Origin: Jilunia laotingensis
Lineage (GTDB): Bacteria; Bacteroidota; Bacteroidia; Bacteroidales; Bacteroidaceae
NCBI RefSeq assembly: GCF_014385165.1
Contig: NZ_JACRTF010000001.1
Location: 4,402,001 to 4,466,000, forward strand
Length of the DNA stretch: 64,000 nucleotides
Direction: 5' to 3'
Every line of letters starts with the position of its first letter. Positions within the stretch are counted from its first letter, which is position 1. Below, one piece after another: positions 15,423-23,379 of the stretch. The notes under the pieces are model-generated. The model ran no database searches and was not told the DNA's origin. It saw nothing but the letters and a program-made list of their open reading frames with translations. The position numbers were made by a program, and so were the translations under genes.

Positions 15423-15887
15423 ATGAATACAATCATTCGCACAACACTCTTCGTCCTCCTACTCTCTACGGTTTCAGGAGTCATACGGGCACAGGACGGA
15501 TTGAGTTGCGCCATCTTATTCCAGAAATATGGCAAGCAGAAAGGTGTGACCATGGTGGAGCTGTCTAAAGACATGTTAGACTCCTATCGCATCAGTCTTT
15601 ACAAAAGTCTTGTATTTAAAGATGTTACAGAAGAACTTCCTGACATACTCGATTGTCTTGCCAAAGACAAAAAAGGAGGAAACGTAAAAAAGATACAGGA
15701 AGTCATCGAAGATGGCAAACTGCTAACAGCTTATTATCAACTGACACCCATTGAAAAAGGAAAAGAGAAACTCAACCGGTTCATCCTCTTTAAGATAGGG
15801 AAAAAGCACAGTGCAACCTTCATATATATAGAAGGGGATCTGAACTCCGATGATCTGGTGACACTACTTTTCCAAAAAAGAAACTAA
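15423..15887 (+). CDS. Secreted DUF4252/DUF6108-like protein
   Basis: A 154-residue exported protein with a signal peptide (ending IRAQ, about residue 24) and a small alpha/beta domain beginning CAILFQKYGKQKGVTMVELS. This matches the 'KY..kdGvt.V.lSk.Ml' opening of the small Bacteroidetes periplasmic proteins usually found behind sigma/anti-sigma pairs. The function is unknown. It lies 25 bp after the anti-sigma gene and 12 bp before the barrel gene, so it is part of the same operon. The DUF assignment is by resemblance only. Confidence 0.6.
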   Translation: MNTIIRTTLFVLLLSTVSGVIRAQDGLSCAILFQKYGKQKGVTMVELSKDMLDSYRISLYKSLVFKDVTEELPDILDCLAKDKKGGNVKKIQEVIEDGKLLTAYYQLTPIEKGKEKLNRFILFKIGKKHSATFIYIEGDLNSDDLVTLLFQKRN

Positions 15888-15899
15888 ATAATAAAACAT

Positions 15900-16790
15900 A
15901 TGAAACGAATCATTTTACCCTGCATGTTGCTCCTGTCACTTTCCATCATGGCTCAAGAGACAAGAAAAGAAACAACCGTACAAACAAGTGGCGACTCCAT
16001 CATCATCCAGAAAGGGGATGGCAACGTTAAAATTAAAGTGTACGAAGAATGTACGAATAACGAAAGGACGAAAGAGGAATTAATTTATGAAGGAGTCTAC
16101 CTGACACGTGAAAACAGTGATCGAAACACCATATTGGACGCCCTTCCGTTTGCCCCGCGAAGACCCGGATACCGGAATCGTTTCGACCCGCATTCCGGAG
16201 GATTATATATCGGTTTTAGCCGAATGTCCAACGATTTTTTCAGTTTTGACTCAGACAATAAGGTATCGCTCGATGCATCCTATTCATGGGAAGTCGGTGC
16301 CAACTTATTCACCAGTTACTTGACCCTGTCTCATGACCGTCATTGGGGAATGACTTTTGGGCTCGGTTGGGGCTACCGTTCTTTTCGTCTGGATGGCAAC
16401 CAAGCCTTTCTCAACATCAACGGAAAGACAGCCATATTTGACGGAGATGAAGAAACTGTCTATAATAAGAGCCGCCTACGATACTTTTACTTCCGCATAC
16501 CCATCTCTTTTGAATGGCAAACAAGGGTAAACGGACACCGCCCCTTATTCTTTACTGCAGGTCCGGAAGTCGAGATACGTCACGGCATAAAATCCATGGC
16601 AAAGGTCAACGGAGAAAAGGAGACATTAGGTAAAGGGATGAACGTACATCCAGTAGGAATCAATCTACTAGCACAAGCCGGTTTTGGAAATCTCGGTTTT
16701 TATTTGCGTTACTCTACTTACGGGCTTTTCGAAAAAGGAAAAGGGCCGGATCTATATCCCTTGTCCTTTGGGGCGTGTTGGTATTGGTAA
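15900..16790 (+). CDS. Outer-membrane beta-barrel protein (PorT-like)
   Basis: A 296-residue protein with a signal peptide (ending IMAQ). A short beta-rich periplasmic stretch (SGDSIIIQKGDGNVKIKVYE) is followed by roughly eight amphipathic strands with periodic Tyr/Phe/Gly, ending in YPLSFGACWYW, a typical barrel C-terminus. Size and layout fit small PorT/OmpA-like barrels. It is the last gene of the sigma/anti-sigma operon and may be a regulon output; no substrate or partner is visible. Confidence 0.7.
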   Translation: MKRIILPCMLLLSLSIMAQETRKETTVQTSGDSIIIQKGDGNVKIKVYEECTNNERTKEELIYEGVYLTRENSDRNTILDALPFAPRRPGYRNRFDPHSGGLYIGFSRMSNDFFSFDSDNKVSLDASYSWEVGANLFTSYLTLSHDRHWGMTFGLGWGYRSFRLDGNQAFLNINGKTAIFDGDEETVYNKSRLRYFYFRIPISFEWQTRVNGHRPLFFTAGPEVEIRHGIKSMAKVNGEKETLGKGMNVHPVGINLLAQAGFGNLGFYLRYSTYGLFEKGKGPDLYPLSFGACWYW

Positions 16791-16836
16791 TAGTAAAACG
16801 ACAAAACATGGGAGTGTATAGCGGGGAACGCTAAAC

Positions 16837-16902
16837 GCAAATTACGCGAATCACATAAATCAAGGGAACCGGTGATTCGCTTAATTTGCACAATTCGCGT
16901 AA
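16837..16902. repeat. Palindromic REP-like element between convergent genes
   Basis: Arm 16837-16854 (GCAAATTACGCGAATCAC) pairs with 16872-16889 with one mismatch. A third copy, ATTCGCGTAA (16893-16902), pairs perfectly with 16842-16851, so two mutually exclusive hairpins are possible. It lies between the convergent barrel and flavodoxin genes and could end transcription from both sides. Confidence 0.55.
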
Positions 16903-16937
16903 CTTTAAATATCAGAAACGGTTTCAGCTTTCATCCA

Positions 16938-17447
16938 TTATGCATCACCAAACTCTTTCTTGACCTGCTTACACCACTCTTTCACTCTCTTATCGGTCAG
17001 TTCCGGCTGATTCTCCACATCAATGACCAACCCGCACCATTTACCTCCTCGTAATGCATGAGATTTATCAAATTTATATCCCTCAGGAGAAGTATAACCG
17101 ACCAACGTTGCTCCGTCTCCTTCGAACACATCAGCCAACAGTCCGATACCATCGGCAAAATTATCAGGATATTTCACTTGGTCGCCCAATCCGAAGATGG
17201 CGACTTTCTTTCCTTTCAGGTTCAAAGTCCGGAGTTCGGGCAGTAACTCGTCCCAATAGGTAGGCAACTCTCCGTCAAACCAGGTTGAGGCACCAACAAT
17301 GATCTTATCATATCCTTCAAAATCATTATTCCAAGCATCTTCTACGGAAACCACCTCGACTGCATCTCCGAATTCTTTCTGTATCTTTTCTGCTACCGAA
17401 CCAGTCTTATCCGCTTTGGCAGCATATATCAATGCTATCTTTTTCAT
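16938..17447 (-). CDS. fldA: Flavodoxin
   Basis: A 169-residue FMN-binding electron carrier of the long-chain flavodoxin type. The phosphate-binding loop near the N-terminus is IYAAKADKTGSVAEKI, in which the usual T/S-rich loop is slightly altered. The FMN-ring loops GASTWFDGELPTYWDE and GLGDQVKYPDNFADG are present, as is the C-terminal LVIDVENQPELTDKRVKEW. ATG 17447 is used; six bases upstream there is only a TTG. It lies 37 bp after the E1 gene on the same strand. It can serve ferredoxin-like roles, for example under iron limitation. Confidence 0.93.
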   Translation of the reverse strand: MKKIALIYAAKADKTGSVAEKIQKEFGDAVEVVSVEDAWNNDFEGYDKIIVGASTWFDGELPTYWDELLPELRTLNLKGKKVAIFGLGDQVKYPDNFADGIGLLADVFEGDGATLVGYTSPEGYKFDKSHALRGGKWCGLVIDVENQPELTDKRVKEWCKQVKKEFGDA

Positions 17448-17484
17448 ATACAATAGTACTTTTTATAATTCCAATAATCTCCCA

Positions 17485-19521
17485 TTAATATTCAAGCAAC
17501 TCCTTTGCAGCAGCATAGATTTTCTCCTCATCCGGCAGAATGGCACGTTCTAGTGCAGGATGGAAGCCGACCGGAGTAAAGGTAGACCCTACCCTGCGTA
17601 CCGGTGCATCCAAATGACGGAACATTTCCGTTCCGATATTCGCGGCAACTTCTGCGCCAAAACCGGAGAACACCTTATCTTCATGTACCACCAATGCCTT
17701 GCTTGTCTTTTTCACGGACTCAAAAATAGTCTCTTTATCCAACGGAATCAGTGAACGGATATCGATCACTTCCACACTCCATCCACCTTCTTTAGCCAAC
17801 CGTTCGGCTACACTGAGACAGAAGTGGGTCGTATTTCCATAAGTAATCATGGTCAGATCAGTACCTTCACGACGAATACGAGCCTTACCGAAAGGTACTT
17901 CAAAATCTTCAGGTACGATGGTGGCAGCATCTACCGAATTATAGAGAGCTTTCGGTTCAAGGAATAAAGTAAAACCTCTGGACCGCATACTGGTACGAAG
18001 CAACCCGGCCGCATCATCGGCAAAGGAAGGACAGACAATACGCGCACCGGGAAGTGTGGTCAACGCGCCTTCAATGTTCTGTGAGTGGTAAAGACCACCA
18101 CCGATATATCCGCCTGAAGCCAGTCGCAAAGTGATATTGGGAACAAACTTACCGTTACTCCGCCAATACTCATGCGTACACTCGACATACTGCTCAATGG
18201 CCGGCCAGAAATAATCGGCAAACTCAGCACCTTCTATCACCACATGAATTTTGGGATCGAAACGACACATGCCGTTGGCGGTACCTACAATATAATCCTC
18301 GGCAATCGGCGCACTGAAAACACGCGCATCACCGAATTCCTGCTGCATCCCTTTCGTTACGTTAAATACTCCTCCTTTATCCTTATTCGCTACATCCTGC
18401 CCCCAGATGAAAGTGTTCGGATCACGTCGGAATTCAGATTTGAGCGTCTCATTGATGGCAGTTACCATAAACGCTTTTTCTCCTTCCACCTGATCGTGTG
18501 TACCATCGGGGTATTTCTTCGGTTCGTAAGGCTCAGGCAATACAAAATCGAAAATGCTCTTCGGATCCGGTTCGGGAGCAGCCATTGCCTTGCGGTTGGC
18601 TGCAATTAGTTCCTTCTTTGCATCAGCTTCTATCTTTTGAAGTTCTTCTTCGGTCAAACGCTTGTAACGTAACAACATCCGGCGAAACTTCATCAACGGA
18701 TCGGCATCTTTCACATAGGCTAGTTCGTTCTCGTCCCGGTAAAGTGTATGCTTATCGGAATTGGAATGCGAACCGATACGGACACAGTTGGCATGTACAA
18801 TCACCGGATTACGGTTGGCGATGGCATACTCGCGCGCTTCCGTCATTGCATTCATCGAATCGAACACATCCTTGCCATTGCAATGGATGATTTTGAGATT
18901 CTTAAATCCGGAAAAGTTATCCGCCACTTTACGATTGGCAGTCTGATCTTCTTTAGGAACGGAAATGCCATATCCGTTGTCTTGCCATACAAAGATAACC
19001 GGCAACCGTTCAAGGCTGGCACCGTTAACAGCTTCGTAAACGAAGCCTTCAGAAGTAGCCGATTCGCCATGAGAGGTTATCGCCACACCTTTGTGCCCGT
19101 AGTAAACCATAGCCCGTCCTACACCAGCTGCGTGGAGGTCATGCGTACCTGTGGCAGAAGATATATTCTCAATGTGCCATTCGGGTTTCGCAAAATGATT
19201 GGACATATGTCGTCCAGCACTTCCGGGATCGGTAGCTTTGGAGATACCGTTCAATATCAATTCTTCCACGGTCATCCCCGCAGAAAGCACTGTCAACATG
19301 TCCCGGTAATATGGGAAAAGGAAATCTTCCCCCTTGGTAAAGACCTGTCCGATGGCAAGTTGTATGCCGTCATGTCCTGCATACGGAGCATGATACGACC
19401 AGCCAAGGGATTGTAACTGATAAGAGGGGGCTTTCTCATCGAGCGCGCGTCCCAAAGACATCAGATAATACCACTTTTTTAGAGTTTCTACGTCTGTGGT
19501 TTTTATATCATATTTTTTCAT
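17485..19521 (-). CDS. 2-oxoacid dehydrogenase E1, fused alpha and beta subunits
   Basis: A 678-residue thiamine-diphosphate enzyme in which the E1-alpha domain (about residues 1-325) and the E1-beta domain (about 345-678) are one polypeptide. The alpha part shows the thiamine/Mg motif GESATSEGFVYEAVNGAS and QDNGYGISVP. The beta part shows the EDYIVGTANGMCRFDP segment, SGGYIGGGLYHSQNIEG and the C-terminal VHEDKVFSGFGAEVAANI. It decarboxylates a 2-oxoacid (branched-chain or pyruvate; undecided) and reductively acylates the lipoyl group of E2. E2 is encoded 134 bp upstream on the same strand; lipoate ligase and E3 lie further upstream. Confidence 0.9.
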   Translation of the reverse strand: MKKYDIKTTDVETLKKWYYLMSLGRALDEKAPSYQLQSLGWSYHAPYAGHDGIQLAIGQVFTKGEDFLFPYYRDMLTVLSAGMTVEELILNGISKATDPGSAGRHMSNHFAKPEWHIENISSATGTHDLHAAGVGRAMVYYGHKGVAITSHGESATSEGFVYEAVNGASLERLPVIFVWQDNGYGISVPKEDQTANRKVADNFSGFKNLKIIHCNGKDVFDSMNAMTEAREYAIANRNPVIVHANCVRIGSHSNSDKHTLYRDENELAYVKDADPLMKFRRMLLRYKRLTEEELQKIEADAKKELIAANRKAMAAPEPDPKSIFDFVLPEPYEPKKYPDGTHDQVEGEKAFMVTAINETLKSEFRRDPNTFIWGQDVANKDKGGVFNVTKGMQQEFGDARVFSAPIAEDYIVGTANGMCRFDPKIHVVIEGAEFADYFWPAIEQYVECTHEYWRSNGKFVPNITLRLASGGYIGGGLYHSQNIEGALTTLPGARIVCPSFADDAAGLLRTSMRSRGFTLFLEPKALYNSVDAATIVPEDFEVPFGKARIRREGTDLTMITYGNTTHFCLSVAERLAKEGGWSVEVIDIRSLIPLDKETIFESVKKTSKALVVHEDKVFSGFGAEVAANIGTEMFRHLDAPVRRVGSTFTPVGFHPALERAILPDEEKIYAAAKELLEY

Positions 19522-19536
19522 AAACGATGATGTTAG

Positions 19537-19590
19537 AGCTTCACCTTTATCCTCTCCACAGATTGTGAAGAGGATGAAAAAGGTCGAGCT
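19537..19590 (-). repeat. Imperfect hairpin between E2 and E1 genes
   Basis: In the E2-E1 gap, 19537-19555 can pair imperfectly with 19569-19590; the core ATCCTCT/AGAGGAT and the outer AGCT are perfect and a bulge lies between. It may be an intercistronic processing or attenuation structure. Confidence 0.3.
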
Positions 19591-19655
19591 TGAATTTATT
19601 ATTATAAACGATGCTATTTTTATTTACTCTGTTCTCCGAGAAAATGGAAGAGCGA

Positions 19656-20984
19656 CTACCCTTCCCAATTCTCGAGATATTCAGCGATAAAGTGCAGGAA
19701 GTTTCCTCCCAACGAACCATCCACTACCCGGTGGTCGTAAGACAACGACAAGTACATCTTATGACGGATGGCAATCATGTCTCCCTCGGGAGTCTCGATG
19801 ACGGCAGGTTTCTTTTCGATGCTTCCTACTCCGAGAATGGCCACTTCCGGTTGATTGATAATCGGAGTACCGAACAACATCTTAAATGATCCGTAATTGG
19901 TGATTGTAAACGTACCGCCACTGATTTCATCCGGTGTCAGCTTATTGTCCCGGGCTTTCAAAGCAAGGGAATTGACAGCTAATGCCAGTCCGCTCATATT
20001 CAACCGGTCAGCATCGTGGATCACAGGTACGATCAGGTTGCCGTCATTCAGTGAAACGGCAATACCCAGGTTAATGTGTTTTTTGTAGAGGATATTATAC
20101 CCATCTACAGACACGTTGACCTGCGGATAGGCTACCAATGCTTTGGCAACAGCCTCGGCTATGGCAGGCATATAGGTCAACTTCACACCTTCGCGACGGA
20201 AGAATGCGTCTTTGTTTTTGTCACGCCAACGGACAAGTTTGGTAACATCCACTTCCACCACATTGGTCACATGTGGAGATACCTTCTTGGACATCACCAT
20301 ATGGTCGGCAATAATCTTACGAACAAAGTCCATCGGTTTCACTTCAACATCGGAAGTAGAGACCGGAGCAACAGACGGTGCTGTTGTCACAGTTGCAGCA
20401 GCCTGTGACGATGCCGGAGCAGCAGGTGCCTCTTTTTTCTGGGTATTTGCAGAAGGCTGCGGAGTCGCAGTTGCTTTTGGAGCAGCCGGTGCGGAAGATG
20501 TATTTTTCTTCTTCCCTTCAATATAATCCTTAATATCTTTCTTACTCAACCTGCCTTCATATCCTGTGCCGGGAATAGCATCCAATTCTTCCTTTTGTAT
20601 ACCGGCTCCTTTGGCCAACTGAAGGACAACGGGTGAATACCAACGATCTTCCTCTACTTTGGCAGGCTTTGATTCTTCAACAGGCGAACTTACATTTTCA
20701 GCAGGTTTCGTTTCACCCGCTTCTTCCGAGCTTTCACTTTCCCCACCCATATCAACAATGGCAACCACTGTCCCTACAGGAACAGTATCGCCTTCCTTAA
20801 ATAAAATCTCAAGAATTTTACCGGCCACGGGTGACGGAATCTCCGCACTGACCTTTGCCGTATTTACTTCAAACAAAACTTCATCCTCCTGGATGACATC
20901 ACCGACTTTCACTGACCATGACATGATAGTGCCTTCGGTTATACTCTCGCCCAACTTGGGCATTTTTATCTCGAATCTTGCCAT
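19656..20984 (-). CDS. 2-oxoacid dehydrogenase E2 (dihydrolipoamide acyltransferase)
   Basis: A 442-residue core subunit. One N-terminal lipoyl domain (about 1-78) carries the lipoyl lysine at K44 in the sequence NTAKVS, a variant of the usual ETDKA/V. It is followed by acidic and Ala/Pro-rich linkers. A peripheral-subunit-binding domain (about 117-157, ending SKKDIKDYIEG) precedes a C-terminal acyltransferase domain with the catalytic DHRVVDGSLGG motif (His and Asp). It transfers the acyl group to CoA in the complex with E1 and E3. The 875-bp region upstream separates it from nrfA. Confidence 0.92.
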   Translation of the reverse strand: MARFEIKMPKLGESITEGTIMSWSVKVGDVIQEDEVLFEVNTAKVSAEIPSPVAGKILEILFKEGDTVPVGTVVAIVDMGGESESSEEAGETKPAENVSSPVEESKPAKVEEDRWYSPVVLQLAKGAGIQKEELDAIPGTGYEGRLSKKDIKDYIEGKKKNTSSAPAAPKATATPQPSANTQKKEAPAAPASSQAAATVTTAPSVAPVSTSDVEVKPMDFVRKIIADHMVMSKKVSPHVTNVVEVDVTKLVRWRDKNKDAFFRREGVKLTYMPAIAEAVAKALVAYPQVNVSVDGYNILYKKHINLGIAVSLNDGNLIVPVIHDADRLNMSGLALAVNSLALKARDNKLTPDEISGGTFTITNYGSFKMLFGTPIINQPEVAILGVGSIEKKPAVIETPEGDMIAIRHKMYLSLSYDHRVVDGSLGGNFLHFIAEYLENWEG

Positions 20985-21499
20985 ATTAATTATAAATTTC
21001 TTAATTTGTATAGAAAGAACAAGCTACTGAAAGATAAAGTTTTAACTTAAAGTCTTTTTAACCAGTAAATGGACGAGAACTTCGGACATTCATTTATTAT
21101 AACGTTCAGGAAGAGTAAAAAGGGGGCATTCATTCCTCAGAAGTAGCCGAAGACGATCCAATCCTTTCAAATAATTCTTTCCAGCACAAAATCCGTATTT
21201 CATCTTTGTCCGTCATTTTAGATTGATCAGTAGTAAGAATTTATATAATCAATTTGTCAATTTTACATTTTGTTTTTCTAATGCATGATGAGTGGCGTTA
21301 TTCCGGATAAAGGTACATTCTATCAGAAAAAACGGATTGTAGGACAATCTATCTTTTTCATATTGAAAGAAGAACAGCGAACTAAATCACATGGAGCATG
21401 GCAAACCTCCATATATCTTTTCAATCAGCTAAGATAGAAGAATTATAAGTCTCATTCTATCAAAACATGAAGCTTGCTTTAGAAAGTCTAAATAGAAAA

Positions 21500-21527
21500 A
21501 AACGCCCCTTTAAAAAGGGATTTTTTA
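21500..21527 (-). terminator. Probable bidirectional intrinsic terminator
   Basis: A short CCCTTT/AAAGGG stem (21506-21511 with 21514-21519) is flanked by TTTTTT on the plus side and by seven A's on the other, giving a T-run on the minus strand too. It could stop transcripts coming from nrfA. Confidence 0.5.
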
Positions 21528-21593
21528 AGAGAAGCACACCTCTTTTGATAACAAAAAAAGCATTGGATGATGATTATTAATACCTAACCCGTT

Positions 21594-21703
21594 GGATATG
21601 GTTACTTCATACGCTGGATATGATTACTTCACATGATGAATATGGTTACTTGATCCGATAGATATGGCTATTTCAAACGAAAAATAAGGTAATTTCAAGT
21701 ATA
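21594..21703. repeat. 22-bp tandem array, five units (core GGATATGGTTACTT)
   Basis: Units start at 21594, 21616, 21638, 21660 and 21682, exactly 22 bp apart. Each has a 14-bp core (GGATATGGTTACTT and progressively diverged copies) plus an 8-bp spacer of unrelated sequence. Divergence grows toward higher coordinates. Period and core/spacer proportions equal those of the array at 4627, though the sequence does not. Confidence 0.8.
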
Positions 21704-21862
21704 AATCAGCATCATTTTACTCTTCTTAACCATTAGGGTATCCCAATGCGTAGCTATACGGTTCTGCTAAGAAAAGTTGCCCGTCAGCAGAAGAAGAGGA
21801 AATAGAACAGACTATCATCCTATTAGCCGTTTCGCCTGACAAATTGATTTTATCAAAAGAGG

Positions 21863-23344
21863 CTACTGCTTTGCAAAACGTCCGTTTGCTTTCGCTTTTT
21901 GAAGCCACTCCGGCACAATCTCCTTCAGGAATTTATCTTTAGCTACCTTTTCAGCAGGAATATCCAAACCGATATATCGCTGCGCCTTTTCCTTTGTTGA
22001 AATGTCCGGAAGCTGAACATCCTCCGTATATCCACGTGATTGTAAGACCTTGTTAATAGCCATACGTGCCTGAAATGCCCGGTTCAGCCCATGCCCTAAC
22101 ACACGCATGGTTTCCTGCGGAGCATGAAAAGAACTACCATGAGACGCTACACAAAAATCCCATCGCCATTGTGCCTGGCGGATTAATTTCAACGCTTCCT
22201 TCATCTCGTCCTCGTTAGCTCCCTGTTCCCAAGCAAACTTAGCTTCGATATGTGCTTTTACCAATTCATTTTCTAATAGAACGCGCAACTCGTTGGCCTT
22301 TTGTTGACGCTCATATACGTTGTTGCAAAGTGCCTCTTTACTATCCCGATGGCAAGTCTGGCAAGTGCGTTCAACCACTGCCAACGGATTCTGAATATGA
22401 TGATCGCTATACTTCACGCCTCCTTCCTTATCATAGGGCATATGACAATCGGCACAGGAGACACCCCGTTGGGCATGTATGCCCATTCGATAGATTTCAT
22501 AATCCGGATGTTGAGCTTTCAATAGCGGGGCTCGACTCAACTTATGAATATTGTCGGTAAATTCAGCTTCATCGTAATACTGTTCGATGGCTTCGACCGT
22601 CAAACCTTTATCCCAAGGAAAAGTTACGTACTTTTTATCCCCTTTGAAGAAATATTCCGCATGGCATTGGGCGCATACAAGCGAACGCATCTCCTGTGGT
22701 GTCGCCCGGGTTATATCTTTGCCTTGACGGAGAAAAGCCTCGACAAGTGCCGGACGACTGATATGTAGTTCCATATTTTCCGGTTCATGGCAGTCGGCAC
22801 ACCCCACCGGATTTACAATCTCACTGCCCCATGCAGACCACTTATTATTATAGAAAGAATCCACACCGATAGTTTCCATCAGACGAGGTACATCGGGGCT
22901 TTTACATACCCAGCAACTTGCTGACTGGATGTCCTCAGCGGTACTCATGGGTGCCCCGGTACGCAGGGAATGAACGACATCTTCCAAAGCATACATATGC
23001 CCGCGCGGAGTTGAATAGTCTTTTGAAAAAGCACAGCCTGCCCATAAAATGGCCATCTGCGGATGCTGTGCCAATTCATCTATCGCAATATTTCCTTTGA
23101 ACTCAGTACGATAATCGGTAGCTGTCGTATCCACCCATGTTTGGTATTCACGTGGATAGTTTTCACCAAAGATAGGGCTACGAGACTCTATGCCGGTTAT
23201 CTCGACCTTTTTGTTGTAAATGACATCCGCTACTTCTGCCTTCCGTTCCATCAAAGATGAAATAATCACTCCCAATACAAAGAGAAGAGTCATTGCTCCT
23301 CCGAACAATAACCAGCTTTGCCAAGATTTCAGTTTGTTTTCCAT
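21863..23344 (-). CDS. nrfA: Cytochrome c nitrite reductase, catalytic pentaheme subunit
   Basis: A 493-residue periplasmic enzyme that reduces nitrite to ammonium with six electrons. An N-terminal signal-anchor (about residues 11-31) precedes the pentaheme domain. Heme 1 is the catalytic CWVCK (144-148, Lys ligand). The four bis-His hemes have CADCH (182-186), CAQCH (224-228), CADCH (297-301) and CQTCH (328-332). ATG 23344 was chosen; upstream in frame there is only a TTG. The membrane quinol-oxidising partner NrfH is not encoded next to it, which is unusual. A sensor kinase gene ends 35 bp upstream on the same strand. Confidence 0.95.
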   Translation of the reverse strand: MENKLKSWQSWLLFGGAMTLLFVLGVIISSLMERKAEVADVIYNKKVEITGIESRSPIFGENYPREYQTWVDTTATDYRTEFKGNIAIDELAQHPQMAILWAGCAFSKDYSTPRGHMYALEDVVHSLRTGAPMSTAEDIQSASCWVCKSPDVPRLMETIGVDSFYNNKWSAWGSEIVNPVGCADCHEPENMELHISRPALVEAFLRQGKDITRATPQEMRSLVCAQCHAEYFFKGDKKYVTFPWDKGLTVEAIEQYYDEAEFTDNIHKLSRAPLLKAQHPDYEIYRMGIHAQRGVSCADCHMPYDKEGGVKYSDHHIQNPLAVVERTCQTCHRDSKEALCNNVYERQQKANELRVLLENELVKAHIEAKFAWEQGANEDEMKEALKLIRQAQWRWDFCVASHGSSFHAPQETMRVLGHGLNRAFQARMAINKVLQSRGYTEDVQLPDISTKEKAQRYIGLDIPAEKVAKDKFLKEIVPEWLQKAKANGRFAKQ

Positions 23345-23379
23345 TGTTTGTTTTTCTTTCAATATCTTCCTTTACCGCA

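Larger units (their letters stand above)
20985..21862. other. Long intergenic stretch with tandem array and hairpin
   Basis: It holds the presumed E2 promoter region (no exact consensus box found), an intrinsic-terminator-like hairpin (21506-21526), and a five-unit 22-bp tandem array (21594-21703). The array would lie in the 3' part of an nrfA transcript. The rest is A+T-rich and featureless to me. Confidence 0.55.

Noticed and set aside
21130..21216. 28-codon minus-strand frame (MTDKDEIRILCWKELF...) upstream of E2
   Set aside because: It looks mildly protein-like but has no ribosome site, promoter or homology support I can name.
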